A stretch of DNA of 5,860 nt from JBBCJM01 sp037190175 (GTDB lineage: Bacteria; Pseudomonadota; Alphaproteobacteria; Rhodobacterales; Rhodobacteraceae). Both the position numbers and the translations under genes were made by a program. The DNA lies in assembly GCA_037190175.1 (NCBI GenBank), contig JBBCJM010000144.1, positions 1-5,860 on the forward strand, given 5' to 3'. This document shows, piece by piece, positions 1 through 5,633 of this stretch (position 1 is its first letter; every line of letters starts with the position of its first letter). The notes beneath the pieces were generated by a model, which saw nothing but the letters and a program-made list of their open reading frames with translations, had not been told where the DNA came from and searched no databases.

Positions 1-1135
1 ACTGGCCCACCCACAGCCCGCCGGTAGAGCGCCCAGCCTGCTTGGTCGGCAGCGTGTGGTTGGTGCCGATCACCTTGTCGCCATAGGCCCCGTTGGTGCG
101 CGTCCCCAGGAACAGCGCGCCGTAGCTCTGCATGTTCTGCAGATACCAGTCGTCGCGGTCGGTCATCACCTGCACGTGCTCGGAGGCGATGTCGTTGGCC
201 ACCGCCAGCATCTCGTCATGGCTGTCGCAGAGGATCACCTCGCCATAGTCGCGCCAGGACACCGCGGCGGTGGCGGCGGTGGGCAGGACCTTCAGCAGCC
301 GGTCGATCTCGGCCAGCGTGGCCTCGGCCAGCCTGCGCGAGTTGGTCACCAGCACCGCGGGCGAGTTGTAGCCGTGTTCCGCCTGCCCCAGCAGGTCGGT
401 CGCGCACAGCTCGCCGTCCACGGTGTCGTCGGCGATCACCATGGTCTCGGTCGGGCCGGCGAAGAGGTCGATGCCGACGCGGCCGTAAAGCTGCCGCTTG
501 GCCTCGGCGACGAAGGCATTGCCGGGGCCGACCAGCATGTGCACCGGCTCGATGGTCTGGGTGCCGATGGCCATGGCGCCCACCGCCTGCATCCCGCCCA
601 GCACCAGGATCTCATGCGCGCCGCCCATCTGCATGGCGGCGACGATGGCGGGATGCGGCGCGCCCTTGACCGGCGGGGCCGCGGCCACGATGCGCGGCAC
701 CCCGGCGACGCTGGCCGTCAGCACCGACATATGCGCCGAGGCCACCATGGGGAACTTGCCGCCCGGCACGTAGCAGCCCACCGACTGCACCGGCAGGTTG
801 CGGTGGCCCAGGATCACGCCCGGCAGCGTTTCCACCTCGACATCCGTCATGCTGGCGCGCTGCGCCTCGGCGAAGCGGCGGATCTGGTCCTGCGCGAAGC
901 GGATGTCCTCCATGTCGCGCGTGCCGACCTTCTGCATCGCCGCCTCGATCTCGGAGGGGGTGAGGCGGAAGCTCGGCGGGTCGTAGCCGTCGAACTTGGC
1001 CGACAATTCGCGCACGGCGGCGTCGCCGCGGGTCTCGATATCCTTCAGCACCGTCTCGACGGTGGCGCGCACTTTGGCGTCGTCCTCGGCGCGCTCGGCT
1101 TCGGGCTTGCCGCGCTTCAGGTGGGTGATGGCCAT
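1..1135 (-). CDS. HisD-family zinc-dependent NAD alcohol dehydrogenase, HpsN-like (3' end outside window)
   Basis: The first 378 residues are visible; the family is usually about 430 long, so roughly 50-60 C-terminal residues lie beyond the left edge. The fold is that of histidinol dehydrogenase, a cytosolic enzyme oxidising an alcohol to a carboxylate with two NAD. Family landmarks seen are YVPGG (122-126), LVGPGNAFVAEAK (201-213), GIDLFAGPTE (221-230), QAEHG (251-255), SEHVQV (318-323) and GDKVIGTNHTLPT (352-364). By analogy with E. coli HisD, Q251, H254 and D353 would bind zinc and E319-H320 would be the catalytic pair; the fourth ligand, a C-terminal histidine, is outside the window. No other histidine-biosynthesis gene is near, and the N-terminus and YVPGGKFPM loop look more like sulfopropanediol dehydrogenase (HpsN) and related catabolic paralogues than biosynthetic HisD. 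The ATG at 1135 has GAGGA about 5 bases upstream, and the gene follows the SnoaL-like gene by 25 bp. Family is firm; substrate is inferred. Confidence 0.9.
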   Translation of the reverse strand, partial: MAITHLKRGKPEAERAEDDAKVRATVETVLKDIETRGDAAVRELSAKFDGYDPPSFRLTPSEIEAAMQKVGTRDMEDIRFAQDQIRRFAEAQRASMTDVEVETLPGVILGHRNLPVQSVGCYVPGGKFPMVASAHMSVLTASVAGVPRIVAAAPPVKGAPHPAIVAAMQMGGAHEILVLGGMQAVGAMAIGTQTIEPVHMLVGPGNAFVAEAKRQLYGRVGIDLFAGPTETMVIADDTVDGELCATDLLGQAEHGYNSPAVLVTNSRRLAEATLAEIDRLLKVLPTAATAAVSWRDYGEVILCDSHDEMLAVANDIASEHVQVMTDRDDWYLQNMQSYGALFLGTRTNGAYGDKVIGTNHTLPTKQAGRSTGGLWVGQ

Positions 1136-1160
1136 AGGGGTCCTCGGCTTGGGGGATGGA

Positions 1161-2330
1161 TCAGGACAGGGTGGTGGCGGCGGGGCGGTCGGCCATCTGC
1201 GCCAGCTTCACCTGCACCAGCATCGACATCTCGTCATAGACCCGCCATTCGTCGACGATCTTTCCGTCCTTGTAGTGGAAATGGCTCATCCCCATGATCT
1301 GCACCCGCTTGCCGGTGGGGGCGCCGAGTTCGGTCATCAGGCCCCAGCCGATGTGGTGCCCCTCCATGATCCAGCGCACCGCGACCTTGGTGCCGCCCTC
1401 CTCGCAGGGGGTCGAGCAGATGTGCTGGGCGTGGAAGCTGGCATCGGGGAACGAGCCCATCAGCCCGATGGTCTGGTGGATCACCGCGGCGGGCCCGTAA
1501 AGCTCGGCCATCAGCGGCCCGTGATACTGCACGTTGGGCGCATGGGTCTCGCGGATCTTGCCGAACATGCGGCGATTCCAGACCTCGTGCAACCATTGCA
1601 GCGTGTGGCGCTCCAGATCGGTATGGGCGATTGAGACATCCGCCTCGGCCTCGGGCGGATACTGGCCCAGAAGGTGCAGGTTCTCGCCGATGTCGATGGC
1701 GACCAGCCCCTTGTCGAAGAACGCCTTGGCGGCGCGTTCGGCGAATGCCTGCGGGTCGAGGCCGAGCTGCTTGATGATCCCCATCCGCTCCTGCACCAGC
1801 CATTCGCGGTAGATCTTGTTCTCGAACACCGCGCAGTCGGCGATGGTGCGGGCGGCGAAGGTGCGCCCCGTGGGCGGGCCGAACTCGCCCGGCTGGTTGT
1901 GCCGGCCCGACCCCTGCACCAGATGCGAGGTGTAGAACCCGTCGCGGTCGTTGCCGGTCCAGATCACATGCGTGGCCATCCCCTTGCGCTCGGGCAGCGA
2001 GACGAGGCGCTGGATGGTCGAGCGCACCACGTCCTCGCGGTTGTAGACGGTGCCGTTCGGCGAATAGACCACGCAGTTGTGGGTGTAGTGGGTATAGATC
2101 AGCCCCACGTCGCGCTCGTCCCAGATGCGGTGGGTGCAGCGCACGATGTAGTCCACGATGTCGGTATAGATCGGGTCGAAGCCCTGCATCGACTGCACCC
2201 GCGGCCGGCCCTCGGGCGCCAGCTGCACATAGTCGCGCCGCTCGCATTGCAGCACCTTGGACTGCGCCGCGGCCGGCGGGGCCGCCTCCTTGGCCGGGGC
2301 CGATTTCGTCGGACTGTCGCTGCTGCTCAT
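1161..2330 (-). CDS. Tandem SnoaL/NTF2-like domain protein, 389 aa
   Basis: The protein contains two alpha+beta cone domains of the SnoaL/NTF2 type, a superfamily of small-molecule cyclases, isomerases and hydratases as well as non-catalytic binders. Copy 1 spans about residues 55-190 and copy 2 about 238-378. The copies share landmarks in order: a helix with W70 / W251, a PTGR (153-156) / PTGK (338-341) turn, and a closing strand KIYREW (172-177) / KIVDEW (357-362) followed by a charged-Met residue pair. The first 25 residues are Ser/Ala/Pro/Lys-rich and lack a hydrophobic core, so the protein is probably cytosolic with a flexible tail. The ATG at 2330 is preceded by a strong purine run (GGGGGGAG) 5 bases away. 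It is first in an operon with the HisD-like dehydrogenase and sits behind a palindromic operator candidate. Possible roles are isomerisation, hydration or dehydration of an intermediate in the same pathway, or ligand binding. I do not recognise a specific characterised protein. Confidence 0.88.
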   Translation of the reverse strand: MSSSDSPTKSAPAKEAAPPAAAQSKVLQCERRDYVQLAPEGRPRVQSMQGFDPIYTDIVDYIVRCTHRIWDERDVGLIYTHYTHNCVVYSPNGTVYNREDVVRSTIQRLVSLPERKGMATHVIWTGNDRDGFYTSHLVQGSGRHNQPGEFGPPTGRTFAARTIADCAVFENKIYREWLVQERMGIIKQLGLDPQAFAERAAKAFFDKGLVAIDIGENLHLLGQYPPEAEADVSIAHTDLERHTLQWLHEVWNRRMFGKIRETHAPNVQYHGPLMAELYGPAAVIHQTIGLMGSFPDASFHAQHICSTPCEEGGTKVAVRWIMEGHHIGWGLMTELGAPTGKRVQIMGMSHFHYKDGKIVDEWRVYDEMSMLVQVKLAQMADRPAATTLS

Positions 2331-2378
2331 GATGCTCCCCCCTCATGCGCCGGAACGCGCCGGGGGTGAACCAACCAT

Positions 2379-2400
2379 GTACTGCATCCGAATGCAATAC
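2379..2400. promoter_or_regulatory. Candidate operator: 22-bp imperfect palindrome
   Basis: Arms GTACTGCAT (2379-2387) and ATGCAATAC (2392-2400) flank the 4-base spacer CCGA. Eight of nine arm positions pair. The site is A/T-richer than its surroundings and lies 48 bp upstream of the SnoaL-like start codon, where a regulator would overlap or adjoin the promoter. The symmetric TGCAT-N4-ATGCA core suits a dimeric helix-turn-helix regulator, for example GntR or LacI type, but no regulator gene is in the window and the family is a guess. I could not place convincing -35 and -10 boxes nearby. Confidence 0.55.
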
Positions 2401-2474
2401 GAAATCCGCCCACTGGCACGTCGCTTTTCATGCACAAGGGCCGGAATGAGCGGCGACTGATCTAACCCGCCTTG

Positions 2475-2498
2475 CCTGCGGATGCAGAGACGCGCAGG
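2475..2498 (-). terminator. Weak hairpin after the glycosyltransferase-like gene
   Basis: CCTGCG (2475-2480) pairs perfectly with CGCAGG (2493-2498) across a 12-base loop, a few bases past the stop codon at 2501-2503. No T-tract follows on the minus strand, so this is at best a weak or factor-assisted terminator separating this gene from the SnoaL-like operon. Confidence 0.3.
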
Positions 2499-2500
2499 GC

Positions 2501-3505
2501 TTACCGCACCCACAGCCCCGCGCGCTTGATCGTGTTGCGGATCACCTGCTCGCGGCGCGGCAGGTTCGCGCGGTCGAACATCGCGCGCACCTGCCTGCCC
2601 TGCCCCTGCAGGATCATCTTCTTGCCGGCGTTCCACTTCTTCAGCAGCCCGGCCAGCGGCTCGGCCCCCGCCAGCCGTTCCAGCAGGTCCACCACCGCGT
2701 CGCTTTCCCGCGCATAGAGCAGCGGCAGCACCCGCCAGTGGCAGGTCACCCCGCCATCCATCCCGTCCAGCTCCGGTCCAGGCCGGCCGCCGCCCAGCGA
2801 ATGGATCACCAGCGGCAGCACCGCCTGGTCCAGCCAGGGGTCCAGGCTCTGCGCCGCCAGCGCCTCGCCCGGATCCCGCCGCACGGCCACCGCCCAGTCG
2901 GTGAAGCGCCGGCCAAAGGCGGGCGCATCCGGCCCGGTGAACCAGCCGGCGTTGAAGTAGAGATAGCGCCGCCAGTATTCGTCGGGCTGGCCCAGATCCA
3001 GCGAGGTCTCGAAGTCCAGCCCGAAACGGTCGTAGAGCGCGCGCCAGATGCCGGCATAGCCCGGCCCGTAAAGCTCCGGCTGCGGCCACGTCCCTTCCCG
3101 CTTCATCGAGGCGGTGGGGCGGGCGAAGTCGAAGGGCAGCTGCGACAGCCGCCCGGTGACCAGCGTGTCGGTGTCGAGGAACAGGAACGGCCCCGGCGGC
3201 AGCGCCATCAGCCCCTCGATCTTGTTGCCGTAGGGATAGGCCGCGCCGAAATGCCGGCTCTGGAACGGCACGATCTCGGCCCCCAGCCCGACCAGCGCCG
3301 CCCGCACCTCCGCGCCCACCCGCGGATCCTCGGGCCAGAGCGGCCCCGGCTGCGGCTCCATCAGCACCACGCGGCCGCCGAAACCCGGGTCGCTGTCGCG
3401 CAGCGAGGCCAGGAGCAGCAGCGCCTCCCACCCCAGGCGGCCGGCCTGCACCACGGCGGCCAGAGTAAAGGATTGCGTCACGCCGGCCTTGCCCCCCATG
3501 CTCAT
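2501..3505 (-). CDS. Glycosyltransferase-like protein with DxD motif (GT-A fold, GT8-like)
   Basis: This 334-residue protein has the layout of a nucleotide-sugar GT-A glycosyltransferase. An N-terminal TQSFTLAAVVQAG strand is followed by a helix and a second strand (46-52), then YGNKIEGL (92-99), a hydrophobic strand ending in the DTD metal-binding motif (FLFLDTDT, 107-114), an acceptor-side FNAGWFTG (184-191), LDQAVLPL (225-232) and a late histidine in TCHWR (254-258). In GT8-type enzymes an N-x-G strand, a D-Q helix and a C-terminal His occur in the same order. No signal peptide or membrane segment is visible, so it is probably cytosolic. The basic C-terminal tail (about 289-334, rich in Lys/Arg) could contact membrane or a polyanionic acceptor. 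I chose ATG 3505, with 3499 as an alternative; the longer frame back to 3616 adds a low-complexity Ala/Pro stretch that covers the divergent neighbour. Donor and acceptor are unknown, and no polysaccharide genes are adjacent. Confidence 0.82.
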   Translation of the reverse strand: MSMGGKAGVTQSFTLAAVVQAGRLGWEALLLLASLRDSDPGFGGRVVLMEPQPGPLWPEDPRVGAEVRAALVGLGAEIVPFQSRHFGAAYPYGNKIEGLMALPPGPFLFLDTDTLVTGRLSQLPFDFARPTASMKREGTWPQPELYGPGYAGIWRALYDRFGLDFETSLDLGQPDEYWRRYLYFNAGWFTGPDAPAFGRRFTDWAVAVRRDPGEALAAQSLDPWLDQAVLPLVIHSLGGGRPGPELDGMDGGVTCHWRVLPLLYARESDAVVDLLERLAGAEPLAGLLKKWNAGKKMILQGQGRQVRAMFDRANLPRREQVIRNTIKRAGLWVR

Positions 3506-3514
3506 CGCGGCGCG

Positions 3515-3543
3515 ACTATAGGGGCGCGGCGGGGCGGAGGGAA
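3515..3543 (-). promoter_or_regulatory. Putative promoter of the glycosyltransferase-like gene
   Basis: On the minus strand TTCCCT (3543-3538) and TATAGT (3520-3515) are 17 bases apart. TATAGT matches the sigma-70 -10 consensus at 5 of 6 positions; the -35 box is poor. Transcription would begin near 3508, only about 3 bases before the ATG at 3505, which has no Shine-Dalgarno sequence, so the mRNA may be leaderless. The -35 box overlaps the ribosome-binding site of the divergent gene. Confidence 0.4.
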
Positions 3544-3548
3544 TCGGG

Positions 3549-3959
3549 ATGCGACATGCGGTGGCGATCGGGCTGACGGTTGTGGCGGGGGCGGCGGCCG
3601 CGCAGGGCTTCACCACCGCGGCCGAGGTGAAGCCGATCCTCGAGATGACGCGCGACAGCTGGGTCGCGGTGCGCGAGTTCGACGGCCGCGATCTGGTCTA
3701 TTTTACCCACCTGATCGCCTGGCGCTGCGGGCTTGAGGAGGTGAAGTTCTCGGTCAACAGCACGAAGTCGGATCACGTCTGGCCGATGGAACCCTGCTAT
3801 GAGGGCACCGCCTCGCCCAATGCGATGAAGGACGAGGCGTTCCTGCCCTATGTCGCGCTGCCGCTCGGCTCGGTCGACCGCATCGCGGTGGTGCTGAAGC
3901 TGGACGACGGCAGCTTCCTCAAGGCCGATTTCGACCGCGCCGCGGTGCTGATGCCCTAA
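3549..3959 (+). CDS. Small exported protein of unknown function, 136 aa
   Basis: The N-terminus is a short Sec signal peptide: MRH, then a hydrophobic run AVAIGLTVVAGAAAA, with a likely signal peptidase I cut after Ala18 (AAA|QG). The mature protein would be about 118 residues in the periplasm. It contains exactly two cysteines (C60 and C83), well placed for one disulfide. Alternating hydrophobic segments around 49-58, 62-70, 98-106 and 111-126 suggest a small beta-rich domain. There is no lipobox and no further membrane segment. The ATG at 3549 has GGAGG at 3536-3540 with 8-base spacing, which supports this start. It is divergent from the glycosyltransferase-like gene across 43 bp and ends at a TAA before a large inverted repeat. 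I do not recognise a domain family. Codon use matches its neighbours, so it does not look newly acquired. Confidence 0.8.
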   Translation: MRHAVAIGLTVVAGAAAAQGFTTAAEVKPILEMTRDSWVAVREFDGRDLVYFTHLIAWRCGLEEVKFSVNSTKSDHVWPMEPCYEGTASPNAMKDEAFLPYVALPLGSVDRIAVVLKLDDGSFLKADFDRAAVLMP

Positions 3960-3998
3960 ACGGGATCGGTTCAAGCGGAATCCCGGGCAGGAAGGGCA
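3960..3998. other. Start of convergent gap, small inverted repeat
   Basis: CGGGAT (3961-3966) and ATCCCG (3980-3985) form a perfect 6-bp stem with a 13-base loop directly after the stop codon of the exported-protein gene. No T-run follows. It may help stop transcription or protect the mRNA 3' end, but it is short enough to be chance in DNA this rich in G and C. Confidence 0.25.
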
Positions 3999-4098
3999 CC
4001 TCCCCTCCCCTCGTGGGAGGGGATGGGGGAGGGGGCGTTCCGCGCTGCCCGGACCCTAGCCGCCCCCCTCCCCATCCCTCCCCACGAGGGGGAGGGAG
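3999..4098. repeat. Large G/C-rich inverted repeat in convergent gap, possible bidirectional terminator and dispersed repeat
   Basis: Two arms of about 39 bases (3999-4037 and 4060-4098) are nearly reverse-complementary, with only a few slipped or mismatched bases, around a loop of about 22 bases. Each arm carries the near-palindrome CCCCTCGTGGG followed by runs of GGGGA and GAT. The whole could fold into one long hairpin or two smaller ones on either strand. It lies between converging genes, where it would stall polymerase from both directions. Similar CTCCCC-CTCGTGG-GGAGGG elements are, to my knowledge, common dispersed intergenic repeats in alphaproteobacterial genomes; copy number cannot be checked here. 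One strand of each arm is almost purely purine, so unusual structures such as triplex or G-quadruplex are also conceivable. Confidence 0.8.
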
Positions 4099-4150
4099 GG
4101 AAGAGACTTCATCCGGCGGTGCCAGTGGCGGTAGCTCCACCCGCCCTGAT

Positions 4151-4169
4151 CCCGCCCTAAACAGGCGGG
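4151..4169 (-). terminator. Hairpin spanning the DDAH stop codon
   Basis: CCCGCC (4151-4156) and GGCGGG (4164-4169) form a perfect 6-bp G/C stem with a 7-base loop that includes the stop codon (TAG, 4159-4157 on the minus strand). No T-tract follows. It may be part of the end of the rpe-gph-DDAH transcript, together with the larger repeat 50-150 bases downstream. Confidence 0.35.
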
Positions 4170-4954
4170 GTGAAGCGCAGCGACAGGCAGGACATGCCGC
4201 CGTCCAGCCGGGCGCATTGGCTGTTGTCGATCTGCGCGATCCGATAGCCGGCCGCGGCGAGGCGTTCCGCGGTGCCGGGGAAGCCCGCGGCCATCAGCAC
4301 CAGGTCGTTGAATCTGATGGCATTCGCCGCGGCCTCCTCCCCCTCGGCGGTCTCGATCACCCGGTAGCCCGCGAAGCAGCCGGTGGCGGCGAGACGGGGG
4401 GTGGCGAGGATGGTTTCCGCGTCCATCAGCGAGCAGTCGGTCTTGAAATGCAGTACGCCCGGCGGCGTGGCGACCTCGCGCAGGCGCCAGCCCCAGGGGG
4501 CCACCAGCCGGGCCAGTTCCGCGATGCCTTCGGCATTGGTGCGGGCCGAGCGGCCGACGAGGATCTCGGCTTCCGTCATCAGCACGTCGCCGCCCTCGAT
4601 GAAGCTGCCCTGCCCCGCGATCCGGGCCAGGTCGGGGTAGAACGGCCTGAGGCGGGGCTCCATCAGCGCCGCCTCGCCCAGCCGCGAGGGCGCGCCGGGG
4701 CGCAGGATCACCGCGCCCTCGGGCAGGCAGAGCGCGGTATCCTCGACGAAGAGCGCGTCGGGAAAGTCCTCCAGCGGCTCCAGCTCCACCACCGTCGCCC
4801 CGGTCGAGCGCAGGGCGGCGACATAGGCGGCATGGGCCTCCAGCATCGCGGCCAGATCCGGCGCCCCGGTGTCCACCGCCCTGAGCCCCCCGGTGACCGA
4901 ACGGCCGGGGCGGCGGGTGATCGCATGGGTGAAGCGGAAGGAACGCTCGGGCAT
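4157..4954 (-). CDS. N(omega),N(omega)-dimethylarginine dimethylaminohydrolase (DDAH)
   Basis: This 265-residue cytosolic enzyme of the guanidino-group-modifying superfamily hydrolyses mono- and dimethylarginine to citrulline plus methylamine or dimethylamine. Its length fits the family (about 255-285). Motifs in order are FTHAITRRPG (8-17), the substrate-binding FVEDTA (69-74), ILRPGAPSR (83-91), IEGGDV (119-124) with catalytic Glu120, GRSARTNAEGI (134-144), LHFKTDCSLMD (168-178) with catalytic His169, and near the C-terminus LDGGMSCLSLRF (250-261) with nucleophile Cys256. The full Cys-His-Glu triad is present, so it should be active. The ATG at 4954 is preceded by GGAG (4964-4961) with 6-base spacing. 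It starts 13 bases after the gph stop codon, so it is the last gene of the rpe-gph operon. A longer in-frame start at 5143 would run inside gph and is rejected. An arginine deiminase-like or other amidinohydrolase activity is possible but less likely. Confidence 0.92.
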   Translation of the reverse strand: MPERSFRFTHAITRRPGRSVTGGLRAVDTGAPDLAAMLEAHAAYVAALRSTGATVVELEPLEDFPDALFVEDTALCLPEGAVILRPGAPSRLGEAALMEPRLRPFYPDLARIAGQGSFIEGGDVLMTEAEILVGRSARTNAEGIAELARLVAPWGWRLREVATPPGVLHFKTDCSLMDAETILATPRLAATGCFAGYRVIETAEGEEAAANAIRFNDLVLMAAGFPGTAERLAAAGYRIAQIDNSQCARLDGGMSCLSLRFTPPV

Positions 4955-4967
4955 CTCTGGCTCCGGG

Positions 4968-5633
4968 TTACGGATGAAGGCCGGCCGCGCGCGCCACCAG
5001 CGTGGGCAGGTCCGACCAGTCGGAGAATGCGGCCACCGCCGGCAGGCTGGCCACGGGCGCGCTGCGATAGCCTTCGGTGTAGAGCAGGAAGGGCGCGCCG
5101 GCGCGGCGGGCGGTCTCGGCGTCCACCTCGCTGTCGCCGACATAGACGGGCCGGCCGCCGCCCAGTTCCGCCACGCAGGCCGCCAGCACCGCCAGGTCGG
5201 GCTTGCGCGCGGCCAGGCGGTCGCCGCCCACCACGCTGCCGAAGTGGCGCAGGAGGTCCAGATGGGCCAGCACCGCGCGCGCCGGCCCCTCGGGCTTGTT
5301 GGTGCAGACGCCCAGCGGGTGGCCGGCGGCGGCCAGCGTCTCCAGCGCCGCCTCCACCCCCGGATAGGCGCGGGTCAGGCCCACGGCATCCGCGTAACCG
5401 GCGGTGAAGGCCGCCAGCATCCGGGCGTGGCGCGGCCCCTGCGGGTCCTCCCCCACCGCCCCCAGCAGCCGGGCGATCAGATGCGGCACGCCCTTGCCGA
5501 TGAAGCCCCGCACCTCCGCGGCCGTCAGGGCCGCGAAGCCCTCCGCCGCCAGCACCCGGTTCGAGGCCGCGTGGATGTCGGCCAGGCTGTCGATCAGCGT
5601 CCCGTCGAGGTCGAAGACCACCGGCTCAGGCAA
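4968..5633 (-). CDS. gph: Phosphoglycolate phosphatase, HAD family (TTG start)
   Basis: This 221-residue HAD hydrolase dephosphorylates 2-phosphoglycolate, a by-product of Rubisco oxygenation and DNA repair, to glycolate in the cytosol. All HAD motifs are present: DLDGTLIDS with nucleophile Asp8 and acid Asp10, a helical cap containing FIGKGVPHLI (44-53), CTNKP with Thr111 (110-114), Lys144 in RKPD, and GDSEVD (166-171) with Asp167 and Asp171 for magnesium. The end PFLLYTEGYR (181-190) fits the Gph/CbbZ subgroup. No ATG gives a sensible start: the ATG-initiated frame from 5762 lies over rpe with an Arg-rich nonsense stretch. TTG at 5633, preceded by a G-rich run, gives MPEPVVFDLDGT and an 8-base overlap with the end of rpe, typical of translational coupling. 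GTG at 5621 is the alternative. KPDL replaces the usual KPDP/KPHP after the motif III lysine, a mild deviation. Confidence 0.92.
   Translation of the reverse strand: MPEPVVFDLDGTLIDSLADIHAASNRVLAAEGFAALTAAEVRGFIGKGVPHLIARLLGAVGEDPQGPRHARMLAAFTAGYADAVGLTRAYPGVEAALETLAAAGHPLGVCTNKPEGPARAVLAHLDLLRHFGSVVGGDRLAARKPDLAVLAACVAELGGGRPVYVGDSEVDAETARRAGAPFLLYTEGYRSAPVASLPAVAAFSDWSDLPTLVARAAGLHP

Noticed and set aside
56..1297. Plus-strand open frame of 413 codons
   Set aside because: It lies antisense to the HisD-like gene; the translation is His/Gly/Arg/Ala-rich with no motifs, a usual by-product of G/C-rich codon bias.
1234..2397. Second minus-strand frame over the SnoaL-like gene
   Set aside because: Its translation is Arg/Ala/Gly-rich and motif-free, while the other frame shows two recognisable domains.
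2392..2397. TTGCAT as -35 box of the SnoaL-like operon
   Set aside because: At 16-18 bases downstream the best -10 match (TTGGTT) has only 2 of 6 consensus bases, so no promoter is called.
2343..3431. Second minus-strand frame over the glycosyltransferase-like gene
   Set aside because: Low-complexity Ala/Gly/Arg translation that crosses the operator region; the DTD-containing frame is the coding one.
3506..3616. N-terminal extension of the glycosyltransferase-like protein to ATG 3616
   Set aside because: The added 37 residues are low-complexity, cover the start and signal peptide of the divergent gene, and precede the first family-like strand.
3516..3974. Minus-strand open frame of 152 codons opposite the exported-protein gene
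   Set aside because: It is antisense to a gene with a good ribosome-binding site and signal peptide, and its translation shows no domain.
4013..5407. Plus-strand open frame of 464 codons
   Set aside because: It is antisense to DDAH and gph, runs through the inverted repeat and ends in an Arg/Pro-rich stretch; no family signature.
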